Shown here piece after piece: positions 16,870 to 25,703 of a DNA stretch of 64,000 nucleotides. Below the pieces are notes generated by a model. The model was given only the letters and a program-made list of their open reading frames with translations. It made no database searches and was not told the origin of the DNA. Each line of letters begins with the position of its first letter. Position 1 is the stretch's first letter. This DNA comes from a virus, in IMG/VR virus record IMGVR_UViG_3300005841_000037, positions 1 to 64,000 of that record; one strand, given 5' to 3'. The translations under genes were made by a program, and so were the position numbers.

Positions 16870-17067
16870 TCACGACCGGCCGTCGAACAACTCGCGGAGC
16901 CGAGGGATGGCGTTCGCGGCACCCGGGGTGATCAGGGCCAGGCCTTCGGCAAAGCCCTGGATGCTGGCCAGCCGCAGTATCAGCTCCTGTCGCGCCTCGT
17001 ACGCCTCGGGGTCGCCGTCACGGTCGTGGGCGTGCCAGCGGTCGATGAGGGTCATCAGGGAGTCCAT
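16870..17067 (-). CDS. small helical hypothetical protein
   Basis: 65 residues, ATG 17067 behind AAAGG. Helical (LMTLIDRWHAHDRDG, YEARQELILRLASI). No family recognised. Confidence 0.65.
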   Translation of the reverse strand: MDSLMTLIDRWHAHDRDGDPEAYEARQELILRLASIQGFAEGLALITPGAANAIPRLRELFDGRS

Positions 17068-17095
17068 CGGGTGCCTTTCGTGGTGGTGGGGCTCA

Positions 17096-17299
17096 TCATG
17101 CCCGGCCGCCGCCATGGCCGCGGGGGCGGCCAACGTGGTACGTCTCGCACCAGCCGCAGCGGAAGACCTTGCGCTTGGTGATGTTCGTGGTACCCCGGTA
17201 GATCTTGGCTCGGAGGTCGCGGCCTTCACGCCTGGTCTGGCACATGATCTTGCCGGTGACGGGGCAGCGTTCGCGCTGCGGCCGCACGGCCGCGGTCAT
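17096..17299 (-). CDS. small zinc-binding protein
   Basis: 67 residues, ATG overlapping the stop of the upstream gene. CPVTGKIMCQTR and VFRCGWCETYHVG form a likely Cys4/His zinc knuckle, a pattern widespread in small actinophage proteins of unknown function. Confidence 0.75.
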   Translation of the reverse strand: MTAAVRPQRERCPVTGKIMCQTRREGRDLRAKIYRGTTNITKRKVFRCGWCETYHVGRPRGHGGGRA

Positions 17300-18312
17300 T
17301 TTCCGGCTCGCAGGGCGGCTTCGATGCGGTCGAGCCTCGCCAGCGTTTCGCGCCGGTCATCGGCGGGGTACAGGCCGATCGTGCGGCGCAGGCTGGCGAC
17401 GTCGGCCAGGGCGGCCGCCGCCCGGTCGGAGATGCCGGTGCGGGCCTCGGCCGGGGTGTTCGCGATGGCCTCCGCGACGTCGTCACGGCGGCGCAGCTCG
17501 TCCGGCGTGTGCCAGTCGAACCCGTCCCGGTTCCAGTTGACCTTGATCTGACCAAATTTGTCGTCGACAAGCTCAATCCACCCGGTGTTGCCGTCGGCGT
17601 CGAGCACGGCCTCCCCGGTGGCCAGCGGGCGGGCCCGGTACTCGTCGAGGGCCTCAGCGTGCAGTAGCTCCAGGGCGCCCTTGTAGCTCTTGGCCTTCCG
17701 GACAGCAGCAATGAAGTGCTGGTAGGCGGGGGTGGCCTGGGTGGCCTGCTGCTCCGCGATCTCCTGCTCGGCGACGACGTCGGCGTGCGCCCGGTCGCGC
17801 TCCACCCGGTCCGCGGCGGCGCGGGCCTCCACGAAGGTGCCACCCGCGCTGTGCTTGGTTCGCTGACCGGCCACGATGTACCAGAAGCGAAAGCCGCCCT
17901 TAACGATTTCGACCGGCTGGCCGTTGCGGCCAATACGGTAGTGAACTTCGTTATTCTCGGCGTCGGTGACCTGTACCCAGCGCTCCGGGTCGGCGTCGTG
18001 CGCGGCCCGCTCGGCCTCACGGCGAGCATTCTCAGCGTACGCAGCCTCTTCGACCTGTTCGGGGGTGGTGGCGGGCATGTGCACGCCACGCGTGTTCCGG
18101 GTCTCGCGGAGGATACCGCGGTCCATCAGCGCCACGTAGGTGCCGACCCGGCCGCCGTCGCGGATCGGGTCCAGGTGGCCGCGCTGGTTGAGTGCCCGAA
18201 CCAGCGACAGCATCGGCTTCGTCAAGGTGACGTGCTTGCCGAGGACGGCGCTGTACACGCGACCGGTGTTGGCGGTCCTGCCCGGGTAGATCGGGAACAG
18301 TTCCTGCTGCAC
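17296..18312 (-). CDS. hypothetical protein under operator-promoter D
   Basis: 338 residues, GTG 18312 behind AAGGAGG. Possible winged-helix start (LTKPMLSLVRALNQRGHLD), a central highly charged helix, then beta-rich part (GWIELVDDKFGQIKVNW) and a helical tail. No family recognised. First gene of an operon with 17096-17299. Confidence 0.75.
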   Translation of the reverse strand: MQQELFPIYPGRTANTGRVYSAVLGKHVTLTKPMLSLVRALNQRGHLDPIRDGGRVGTYVALMDRGILRETRNTRGVHMPATTPEQVEEAAYAENARREAERAAHDADPERWVQVTDAENNEVHYRIGRNGQPVEIVKGGFRFWYIVAGQRTKHSAGGTFVEARAAADRVERDRAHADVVAEQEIAEQQATQATPAYQHFIAAVRKAKSYKGALELLHAEALDEYRARPLATGEAVLDADGNTGWIELVDDKFGQIKVNWNRDGFDWHTPDELRRRDDVAEAIANTPAEARTGISDRAAAALADVASLRRTIGLYPADDRRETLARLDRIEAALRAGK

Positions 18313-18339
18313 GGGGGCCTCCTTGTTGGTGGAGACCCC

Positions 18340-18369
18340 AGATTAGCAAACTGTCACATGGTGTGTCAA
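18340..18369 (-). promoter_or_regulatory. operator-promoter site D
   Basis: TTGACA (18369-18364), 18-nt spacer, TAATCT (18345-18340); palindrome TGACACACCATGTGACA (18352-18368). Abuts the stop codon of the upstream gene at 18370. The leader GGGGTCTCCACCAACAAGGAGG is nearly the same as at site E. Confidence 0.85.
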
Positions 18370-18708
18370 CTACTCGGGCAGGAGGGTCTTCCCGGTCGTC
18401 GTCGGCCACGACACCACCGGCGAAGGCAAAGCGACCGCCTCAGCGACCGCCTGCGCCTTCTCCGCCTCGGCGACGTCGACCGGGGTCAGCGACACGCCGC
18501 GGGCGTCCTGCGGGTCGCTCAGCGGCGTCACCGTGTTCTGTACGAGAACGGCACCACCGGCGGTGATGATGGCGCCGATGAGGGCCACCCAGCCGATGAC
18601 GTTCTTCGGCAGGAGGTCGGTCACCCCGGCGTAGCCGAGGAAAGCGCCGAGGGCCGCGGTGAACGCCCCGTACAGGACGACGGGCCGCGGGCGGGAAGTC
18701 GAGGTCAT
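18370..18708 (-). CDS. putative holin (two membrane helices)
   Basis: 112 residues, ATG 18708 behind GGAGGG. Two hydrophobic helices (VVLYGAFTAALGAFLGYAGV and VIGWVALIGAIITAGGAVLV) joined by a short loop, then a charged tail: the usual layout of actinophage holins. Lies three genes downstream of the endolysin in the same operon. Confidence 0.6.
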   Translation of the reverse strand: MTSTSRPRPVVLYGAFTAALGAFLGYAGVTDLLPKNVIGWVALIGAIITAGGAVLVQNTVTPLSDPQDARGVSLTPVDVAEAEKAQAVAEAVALPSPVVSWPTTTGKTLLPE

Positions 18709-18790
18709 GGAGCCCTCCAGGGCGGTGGGGCGATCGGGGCGGGGCGACGGGTATCGCGACGCGGACGGCAAGTCGAGGGGCCAGGAATGG

Positions 18791-19255
18791 TTAGTCGCCT
18801 GATTGTGCGTCCCGGGCCCGCCGGTCGCCAAGAGCCTGCAGCCGATACCGCCACCACACGATCCCGGCGAATGTGCACGAGCCGAGGAACAGGGCCTCTT
18901 CCAGGCCCGGCCAGTCGCCGAAGATCCGGCGGCTCAGGGCCAGGGTGAACAGGGCTTCCAGGCACAGCATGAACGCCATGACGTGCCGCCCCCACGGGTG
19001 GGAGTTCCAGTCGGTGCGGACATAGCGCAACAAAAACGCCAGGCCGCCGACGTCGGCGACGGCGTACGCGTAGAGGGTCAGGTCCGGCAGGATCGGCTTC
19101 GCCAGGTGGGCAACGAACAACCCGGCGATGTAGCTGGCCATGAGGATGAGCGGGCCGATCCAGCTGGAACGCCGGTGTTTCCGCGGGAACAGCGCGGGAC
19201 GGCGCGGGGGAAACTGTCCGGCCGCCGGTGGGGTGGTGATGTCGTCGGCGGCCAT
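18791..19255 (-). CDS. multi-spanning membrane protein, possible second holin
   Basis: 154 residues with about four membrane helices (IGPLILMASYIAGLFVAHLA, a Leu/Tyr-rich second, MAFMLCLEALFTLALS, EALFLGSCTFAGIVWW). YVRTDWNSHPWGRHVMAFM is typical of a small actinophage membrane protein family found in lysis modules. Role in host lysis is inferred from position. Confidence 0.6.
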   Translation of the reverse strand: MAADDITTPPAAGQFPPRRPALFPRKHRRSSWIGPLILMASYIAGLFVAHLAKPILPDLTLYAYAVADVGGLAFLLRYVRTDWNSHPWGRHVMAFMLCLEALFTLALSRRIFGDWPGLEEALFLGSCTFAGIVWWRYRLQALGDRRARDAQSGD

Positions 19256-19261
19256 GGCGCC

Positions 19262-19495
19262 CTACCTTTCGTGCGGTTTTGCCTGCCGAGCCGCGAACAG
19301 CGCTTCCATCGACTCGGAAAAATGGTTCCGGCCCCGCGCATGCGCGAGGTTCTCTGTCACCCGGTCGGTGCGCAACAGCCGCCGCCGGGTGTCGTCGAGA
19401 TCAAGTGTTGCACGCTCAACCGCATCGAGAGCGCGCTGGCGGTCGGCCCTGACCTGCGCGGACTCCCACGGGGGCCAACCCCAGCGCCACGGCAT
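19262..19495 (-). CDS. small helical protein of lysis module
   Basis: 77 residues, ATG 19495 behind GGGGAG. Trp-rich start (MPWRWGWPPWES) then one long charged helix. Similar short proteins occur beside actinophage holins; function unknown. Confidence 0.65.
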   Translation of the reverse strand: MPWRWGWPPWESAQVRADRQRALDAVERATLDLDDTRRRLLRTDRVTENLAHARGRNHFSESMEALFAARQAKPHER

Positions 19496-19499
19496 CGTG

Positions 19500-19901
19500 T
19501 TACTCCCCACCACTTCCGGGAGGATCCCAGTTGCCCCATTGTGATGCCCGCGGAGTCGGATCTTGACCGTGGTCACCCCTACGGTTACTCTGCGCACCCT
19601 TCGGGTTGCGCCCGGCTCGGCCGACGGGTCCCGGCGTCGGCACCGACGACGGCTGCGGCAGTGCCCGCACGAAGCGTTCGAACGTCTCCATGCCGTCGGT
19701 CACCTTCTCCAGCTGCTTGAGCAGCAGATCATTCCGGGCCCGTTCCGTCACCAGCGCGTCGAGGACGTCCTCATACGTCTTCCGCGGCACCAGGTCGCCT
19801 TTCAGGATGAACCTCGAAACGCCGAGGAGCGTCCAGAAGGCGACCGCCCAGCCACTGCCGTTCAGGATCTTGTCGAAGGGCACCGCATCGAACCAGTCCA
19901 C
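19500..19901 (-). CDS. membrane protein with coiled coil (holin-like)
   Basis: 133 residues from GTG 19901. One N-terminal membrane helix (GWAVAFWTLLGVSRFIL), LVPRKTYEDVLDAL, a coiled coil, then a proline-rich tail. This layout is common immediately downstream of actinophage endolysins and may control lysis timing. Confidence 0.65.
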   Translation of the reverse strand: MDWFDAVPFDKILNGSGWAVAFWTLLGVSRFILKGDLVPRKTYEDVLDALVTERARNDLLLKQLEKVTDGMETFERFVRALPQPSSVPTPGPVGRAGRNPKGAQSNRRGDHGQDPTPRASQWGNWDPPGSGGE

Positions 19902-19946
19902 GGTGTCGCCCCCCGTTACGTGCAGTTGTGCAACTGTTAGAGCAGT

Positions 19947-20837
19947 TTACTGACCGGGGGTGGCGACGGGGGCGACGACGGGGCCGCGCTCGACCTCCAA
20001 GGTCAGGTGGCCGGGGTAGACGTCGCCGCCGGGCTTGACCGGGACGCGCCGCACGTCGAGGCCGGTCGTGTCCTTCGGGAGTTCGACGCTGACCAGCTCG
20101 CCGCCCTTGATGAGCCGCTCGCCATTGGTCCAGCGGTCGCCCGCGAGGGGCTCCCAGACGTCCGGCTGGCCCTTGGACAGGAACACCCGCACCTTGTACT
20201 GGGTGTCGCCGGTGGCGTTGCAGAGCCGCAGCCACGCCCGCCGCGGGTCGGCAACGCCGCCCTGGACGGCCGGGAGGGTGATGGAGGTGATGCCCTCACG
20301 CTCGATCGCGATCGGGGGGAAGCTTGCGCCCATGTCGTCCTCGTCTTCCGCGGCGATGCCGCTCGTGGTGGCCGTGCGGCCGATCGTCTGCCAGTCCTGC
20401 TCGCCGTCGGCACGCGCATCGCCGACGACGGAGAGGTGGCCGTGCGTGAAGTGCTTGTCACCGTTTTTGGGGTTGTACGGCCGCCAGGTCCACGCCCCGT
20501 AGCCGCTCACGGCGTAGCTGGAGTAGATCTGCCCGTTGGAGATCCCGTACTTCACCCGCGCATCCCTCGACCGCCGGATGTCATCGAGCACCTGATGCGC
20601 GTCGAGCCCCAGGTCAGGCCGGTTGGGGAAGTCCCCGGCGGTGACGATCTGGTTGCCCCAGCCGGGGAAGTTTTTCGCCAGGTGGTCGCCGGTGGTGTGC
20701 GCCGGGTCGCCGATGAGGCCCCACTCGTCGGCACCGACCTGGCCGGGGGTGCCCGCCTTGCGGGGCGCGGCCTTCGGCGCGGCCTTCTGCAGCTGCCGCT
20801 GGAGCTTCAGCAGCGACCGGGCCGCCCGCCAGGCCAC
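19947..20837 (-). CDS. endolysin, M15-type peptidase with C-terminal beta domain
   Basis: 296 residues from GTG 20837. Residues about 35-140 carry the zinc peptidase pattern: GDPAHTTGDH, LGLDAHQVLDDIRRSRDARV, WTWRPY and HFTHGHLSVV (H-x-H). Such M15 phage enzymes cut peptidoglycan cross-bridges or stems. The C-terminal 150 residues are beta-rich and may bind the cell wall or act as a separate domain. No signal peptide, so holin-dependent release is expected. Confidence 0.75.
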   Translation of the reverse strand: MAWRAARSLLKLQRQLQKAAPKAAPRKAGTPGQVGADEWGLIGDPAHTTGDHLAKNFPGWGNQIVTAGDFPNRPDLGLDAHQVLDDIRRSRDARVKYGISNGQIYSSYAVSGYGAWTWRPYNPKNGDKHFTHGHLSVVGDARADGEQDWQTIGRTATTSGIAAEDEDDMGASFPPIAIEREGITSITLPAVQGGVADPRRAWLRLCNATGDTQYKVRVFLSKGQPDVWEPLAGDRWTNGERLIKGGELVSVELPKDTTGLDVRRVPVKPGGDVYPGHLTLEVERGPVVAPVATPGQ

Positions 20838-21004
20838 TAGCCGACCGGCTTGTCGTCGGCGCCCGGTTCGACGCTGATGGTGTACGACCGTCCGGCCACG
20901 TCGACGGTCAGGGTGCTGCCGTCGGCGGCGAGCGCCCCGACAACGCCCTGACCTTCCAGGTCGGTCTTGATCTGCTGCAGCAGCGCTGCACTGTGGTCTG
21001 CCAT
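20837..21004 (-). CDS. small hypothetical protein before endolysin
   Basis: 55 residues, ATG 21004 behind GAAGGAGG. LLQQIKTDLEGQ then three short beta strands. Its stop overlaps the endolysin GTG by one base, so translation is coupled. No family recognised. Confidence 0.7.
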   Translation of the reverse strand: MADHSAALLQQIKTDLEGQGVVGALAADGSTLTVDVAGRSYTISVEPGADDKPVG

Positions 21005-21045
21005 GACTGCCTCCTTCTCGAACAAGTGTGCGGTACGCGGTGTGC

Positions 21046-21597
21046 TTACGTCACGTTCGGCGCGAACGGCCACGACGCGGCCGGGCCGACGTCAGTCACC
21101 ACCAGGGCCCGCGGCCGGATCGTGTCGGCATCGGACACGCATGTGCCGGTGTTCGTGTCCAGGCCCAGGACCAGGGTTACCGTGAGCGGCGTTGACGCCG
21201 TGTTCCGCATGTAGATCTTGCCGTAGTGGTTGACGCCCAGCGTCTCCGTCCGGGTGCGGTAAAAAGCGCCGATCTGCGGCGGCGTCGACACCACGGTCTT
21301 CCACAGCGAGTAGTTGGCCAGCACGCCGCCGGACGAGCCGACCGAGCCACCGATGTTCTCGATCGAGTAAGCCCGCCCGGCGCCGAGCACACACCCGGAC
21401 AAGGTCAGAACCGCGGTGATCGACGTGCCGATCGACGACGAGGGCAGGACCGACGACGCACTCTGCGCCGTGGTCAGCAGCTCCAGGTCGGTAACGTCGT
21501 CGTGGAGGTCGTTGACCGCCTCGGTGACGTCGGCGATCCACTGCGGGTCGAGCACCTCGCCGTCGGCGACGGCAACGATGGGAAACGTGACGGTCAT
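21046..21597 (-). CDS. tail-associated beta-rich protein
   Basis: 183 residues: N-terminal helix (VLDPQWIADVTEAVNDLHDD), the rest a Ser/Thr/Gly-rich beta protein. Typical of short tail-tip or fibre-associated proteins just after the minor tail genes. No specific family. Confidence 0.65.
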   Translation of the reverse strand: MTVTFPIVAVADGEVLDPQWIADVTEAVNDLHDDVTDLELLTTAQSASSVLPSSSIGTSITAVLTLSGCVLGAGRAYSIENIGGSVGSSGGVLANYSLWKTVVSTPPQIGAFYRTRTETLGVNHYGKIYMRNTASTPLTVTLVLGLDTNTGTCVSDADTIRPRALVVTDVGPAASWPFAPNVT

Positions 21598-21616
21598 CAG
21601 CAGACCCTTTCCGTGA

Positions 21617-24600
21617 TCATGAGCTGGGCCCGACGATGGACCGGCCGACGAGGCTTTCGCCGACGATGCAGATGGGATACGTCTTCCGGGCGACGACCTG
21701 CTGCGTGTAGGCGGCGCCAGACCCGGCGTGCCGCACCGACTGGAGCCGCCACAGGCTGCCGTCGGTGCCGGACTCGGTGTCGACGAACTGCGAGAGGTCG
21801 CCCGGCTGGCGGCGCGCGTCGGCGACGACGGTCACGCCGGACGAGTCGTCGCCGACCGTGGTCATCGGCAGCCGCAGGTTCGTTTTCAGGTTGCGGGCCA
21901 GGCGGCGCGCGGACTCGCTCGTCTGCACGCCCCCGGCGGAGACGGAGAGGCTGCGCTCACCCCGGCGGACGGAGACCGCGGACAGGTCCGTGTCGGTGGC
22001 ATACGTTTGCACCGTCGACACCGGCAGGCCTGCCAGCGCCAGCGCTGGAAGGTTCACCCCGTTCGCCAAGTAGTAGGTGAACAGCGACGAGTTGCTGAAC
22101 TGGATCAACGCCTCACCGGCGTTCCAGCCGACCACGGTGGCACTGATCGACGCCGTGGTGTAGCCGCCGGAGCCGTCCGACGCCAGGTTGTAGGAGGCGT
22201 ACGACGTGCTGGGGTCCGCCGTGGCCGACGCGGGGATCGTGGTGCTGTCCACGGCGGTGATGATCTGGTTGAGGCCGACGATCGGCGCCGAGAACGTCAC
22301 CCGCAGCGTTGTCATGCCCGGCGGGATCGCGATTTCCTGGTTGGTGGGCAGCTCGTAGGCCCGCCGGTACAGCCCCGCCTCCGCGGTGAATCCCGGCACG
22401 CTGGCCTCCGAGTACGACACGCTGACGGCGTTGCGGATCCGGGCCGGGTCGTTGTCGACGTCGAAGGACCCGCTGTTGAGTGCCGACGACACGGCCAGCG
22501 CCGAAACCTGCTGCTGCTCGGGCTTCACCCACCAGCTCAGCGGCAGATATTGGAACTGGTCCAGTTCGTCACAGCGCATTGCTGCCAGTTCGCTCTGCGC
22601 GTAGGAGGCCGCGAACTCCCAGATCTCCCGCGGCTTCGTCTCGCACAGGGCGACGAGCTTGTTCCGGGACAGCCCGACCTGGGCGGTCGGCGCGAAGTCG
22701 GCGTGGTTGCGCCAGCGGGGGAAGTCGTCGGGGTTCGCCTGCGCGCCAGTGGAGAAGGTGAAGTCGCTGAACGGCAGGTACGACAGGATGAACGAGTTGG
22801 TGATATCGAAGTTGTTGACATTGTTGTTGGGCAGGTTCGTCGTGGCCAGCGACGCGGATGCCGACCCGACGGTGTTGTCCATGCAGGTCCAGAGCTTGTC
22901 CGAGTCGAAGTCGTAGGCGGCGCCGATGAAATGCCATTCCCCGTCGAGCGGCAGCTGCGGGCCGGTGAGGGTTTTCGCCCCGGTGACGGCATCGTTGACG
23001 GTGATGTAGACGCGGCGCTGCACGTCGAGGCCCATCTGGGCTGACGCCGAGTTTGTCACGTTGATCATCTGCAGCTTGAGCAGCGCGGTGACGTTCGACG
23101 ATCCGCCCGGGGCCTGACTCCAGTCGGTGGTGTCACCCTTCACCCAGGCTTCGAGACGACCCTTGTGGCCGCCGACGGTGAGCGCGGCGGGCTGGCCGTC
23201 GGACTGGTCGAACGGCGGATTCTGGGTGTAGGCCCGGCGGGACCGGGCCGCCCGTAGCTGCAGGTCGGGTGCGGTAACGTACGGCCCCTCGATCCAGTCG
23301 GCGTCTTCCAGGGACGTGCCGGAGGCGAACGTGCCGCCGGAGGCGATCTCGACGACGTTCCACCGCTCGATGCCGCTGGTGGCGAGCCGGTTGCCATCGG
23401 GGTATCCGGCGTCGTGGAACCGCCACAGGGAGCCGTGGTTGGGGTAGTACAGCGTCGTGTACCCGTCCCGCGGCTTCGGCCCGGCGTAGATGCCCGCCTG
23501 GGCGACCGCCCACGACACCGGCCAGCAGGCCCGCAGGCCACCCGCGTACCGGGCCGGGAACGCGAACGGCCGGACCTGCCGCATGAGCTTCATCCTGGTC
23601 GCCGACACCGTTTTCAGCTGCGCCTTGCCGCCCTTGACGGGGATGTTGACGGTCTGGCCGGTGAAGATCCGCACGTATTTGATGCCCGCATCGGTGACGA
23701 GGCCTGTGTCGAGGGTGAACCCGGCCAGGTCGCGCTCGACGCCGTACAGCGGTGAGTCGGCCCGCAGCGGCGACCAGAACTCGACGCCACGCAACTGGTT
23801 CCAGGTGATGGCGGTGAACACCAGGGCGGCCATGGTGGCGTCGGTGACGGCCCCGGCGCCGGTCGTCGCCGTCTTCGTGTAGGACCCGGCGGCGCGCACC
23901 GTGGGGTCGTAGTTGAGTTCGGCGTTGACGTTGAGGGCGCCGTTGCCGCCGACGGCATCCCGGATCTCGGTGTCCCCGCTCGGCGGCACCCAGTTCGCGG
24001 CACCGGCGGATCCGCGGGCGAACGCCGACACGATCAGCGCTGCCTCCGTCGGGGCCCGGGTCGGGGCGGCCGCCACGGTGACGGCCGGGGCCGACAGCGA
24101 CGGGCCGACCCCGGCGTTCGCAACGATCGACGCCGTGGTCAGCTCCATGTCGACCTGCTGATCCTTGCCGTCGCGCAGGCCGACGGCGGCGGCAATGATC
24201 GTGTAGGTGGTCGGGGCCGTCCCGGCGAACGAAAACACCACCGACGCACCGCTGGCGGCCAGGTCCGCCGACACCTTCCGCACGTACACGGTGGTGAAGA
24301 CGGTGACGTCGGCCGCCGACATGACCTGCTCGAACAGTTCGTCGTTGCAGTCGATGGTTGCGAGGACGTTGCGCACGTTGACGGTGACGACGATCCACTC
24401 ACCGGCGCGGGGGCCGCCGCTGGCCGTCGGCGGGATGACGAGGGTGTCGGCGAAGCCGGTGCCGGTGCCGTTGACGACCTGTGCCGACCACGATGATGCC
24501 GCCGACACCACCGTGCGGGACGGGGCCCGGCCGGTGAGTTCGGTCTCGAACTCCGGCACGGACGTGCCGGACACGAAACTGACCGTGTTCGGATAGCCGT

Positions 24601-24769
24601 CGTCGAGGTCGTGCGCGACCTCCCAGTCCTGGGAGATCTGCGACGACAGATCATCGAGGGTCTTGTCGGCGGTGTAGCCGTACCCGGAGAAGTCGGCTCG
24701 CGCCCGCGGTGGCACCCACGTGCGGTGGCTGACCACGGCGGCGGCGTAGTCGCTGCCAGCGTCCTGCAT
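21617..24769 (-). CDS. large minor tail protein with LamG-like domain
   Basis: 1,050 residues. Start ATG 24769 was chosen because the sequence upstream in frame is out-of-frame code of the neighbour. Long beta-rich protein: an N-terminal tail-tip-like part, a concanavalin/LamG-like section around residues 560-700 (RLEAWVKGD, GEWHFIGAAYDFDSDKLW), and a C-terminal section resembling baseplate hub modules. Likely tail tip or receptor-binding component. Confidence 0.75.
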   Translation of the reverse strand: MQDAGSDYAAAVVSHRTWVPPRARADFSGYGYTADKTLDDLSSQISQDWEVAHDLDDGYPNTVSFVSGTSVPEFETELTGRAPSRTVVSAASSWSAQVVNGTGTGFADTLVIPPTASGGPRAGEWIVVTVNVRNVLATIDCNDELFEQVMSAADVTVFTTVYVRKVSADLAASGASVVFSFAGTAPTTYTIIAAAVGLRDGKDQQVDMELTTASIVANAGVGPSLSAPAVTVAAAPTRAPTEAALIVSAFARGSAGAANWVPPSGDTEIRDAVGGNGALNVNAELNYDPTVRAAGSYTKTATTGAGAVTDATMAALVFTAITWNQLRGVEFWSPLRADSPLYGVERDLAGFTLDTGLVTDAGIKYVRIFTGQTVNIPVKGGKAQLKTVSATRMKLMRQVRPFAFPARYAGGLRACWPVSWAVAQAGIYAGPKPRDGYTTLYYPNHGSLWRFHDAGYPDGNRLATSGIERWNVVEIASGGTFASGTSLEDADWIEGPYVTAPDLQLRAARSRRAYTQNPPFDQSDGQPAALTVGGHKGRLEAWVKGDTTDWSQAPGGSSNVTALLKLQMINVTNSASAQMGLDVQRRVYITVNDAVTGAKTLTGPQLPLDGEWHFIGAAYDFDSDKLWTCMDNTVGSASASLATTNLPNNNVNNFDITNSFILSYLPFSDFTFSTGAQANPDDFPRWRNHADFAPTAQVGLSRNKLVALCETKPREIWEFAASYAQSELAAMRCDELDQFQYLPLSWWVKPEQQQVSALAVSSALNSGSFDVDNDPARIRNAVSVSYSEASVPGFTAEAGLYRRAYELPTNQEIAIPPGMTTLRVTFSAPIVGLNQIITAVDSTTIPASATADPSTSYASYNLASDGSGGYTTASISATVVGWNAGEALIQFSNSSLFTYYLANGVNLPALALAGLPVSTVQTYATDTDLSAVSVRRGERSLSVSAGGVQTSESARRLARNLKTNLRLPMTTVGDDSSGVTVVADARRQPGDLSQFVDTESGTDGSLWRLQSVRHAGSGAAYTQQVVARKTYPICIVGESLVGRSIVGPSS

Positions 24770-24777
24770 GCCGCCTC

Positions 24778-25701
24778 CTAGGTGACGTCTTCGGCGAAGA
24801 CCACGGTTGGGCTGACCCGCAGTTCGGGGCTCAGGAACGGCCACGCCTCCGGCCCGGCGACGAGGCGGACCGGCCAGACGCCGGTGCCGTGCGCGAACGT
24901 CGTGTCGGGGGTGGTGCCTTCGTTGAGCATGAACTGCCGGAAGCGGATCAGCGTTCCGGGCGAGGCCCCCGACAGGTAGTTGATCTTCCAGTCGGCGTAG
25001 ACGGCACCGACGGGCGGGGTGCCGGTCGCATAGCCCTGCGTCGACGCCGACACGGACGTCGTCACCGGGCCACTGCCCGCGGTCGAGGCGGTGACCTGGC
25101 TGCCGGTCGCGTCCCGCCAGATGATCTGGGGCTGGATGGTGTAGACGGCGCCGGAGCTGCGGACCGTGAAGGAGAAGCACAGCGGCCGCCCAGCGACGAC
25201 GGGCACACCGTACTGGTACCAGCTCGACGGCCAGTCCGCGGTGATGTACGCCGCCGCCGACGCACCCGGAGAGGCGTTGGCGAAGTTCCAGAAGAGGCCG
25301 CGGGGGCCGATCGTGTCCAGGGGGGTGACGAGCCCGGACGTGATCGTGCAGCCGGACCCGGCGACAGCGAAGTTGGTGGTGTCGTTGGTGAGGGAGGTGC
25401 TGCTCGACATGTTGGCGGGCAACATGTTGCGCTGGCCCGGGTCGAGGAGCACGAACGGGCCGGGCCCCTGGTGGCCGTCGAGGAAGCCCTGCAGGTAGAT
25501 CCAGTCCTCACGGAACAACTGGTCGTAGTTGAGGGTGTAGACCCGGGCCCCGCCCAGCATCTGGTCGACGGCGGTGCCGCCGACGCCCAGCTCGAACGTG
25601 GCGGTGCGCCGCTGCCGGGGCGCCTCGAAGTTGCCCCGCGGCGACCGGATGGCGGTCAGCTGGCCGAGCCGCCCGAGGTAGATCCTGGAATCGAAGGCCA
25701 T
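24778..25701 (-). CDS. minor tail protein (distal-tail-like)
   Basis: 307 residues, directly after the tape measure gene, the usual slot of the distal tail or first minor tail protein. RIYLGRLGQLTAI, FELGVGGT, WIYLQGFLDGHQGPGPFVLLDPG resemble minor tail proteins of actinophages with a carbohydrate-binding-like centre. Function by position and pattern. Confidence 0.75.
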   Translation of the reverse strand: MAFDSRIYLGRLGQLTAIRSPRGNFEAPRQRRTATFELGVGGTAVDQMLGGARVYTLNYDQLFREDWIYLQGFLDGHQGPGPFVLLDPGQRNMLPANMSSSTSLTNDTTNFAVAGSGCTITSGLVTPLDTIGPRGLFWNFANASPGASAAAYITADWPSSWYQYGVPVVAGRPLCFSFTVRSSGAVYTIQPQIIWRDATGSQVTASTAGSGPVTTSVSASTQGYATGTPPVGAVYADWKINYLSGASPGTLIRFRQFMLNEGTTPDTTFAHGTGVWPVRLVAGPEAWPFLSPELRVSPTVVFAEDVT

Positions 25702-25703
25702 GC

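Noticed and set aside
19923-19936. CAGTTG/CAACTG inverted repeat before the holin-like gene as an operator
   Set aside because: Single copy, short, and no promoter elements nearby.
24770-25180. N-terminal 137-residue extension of the minor tail protein at 21617
   Set aside because: It overlaps the well-supported gene 24778-25701 in another frame; the sequence is Arg/His-rich shadow and a proper ATG exists at 24769.
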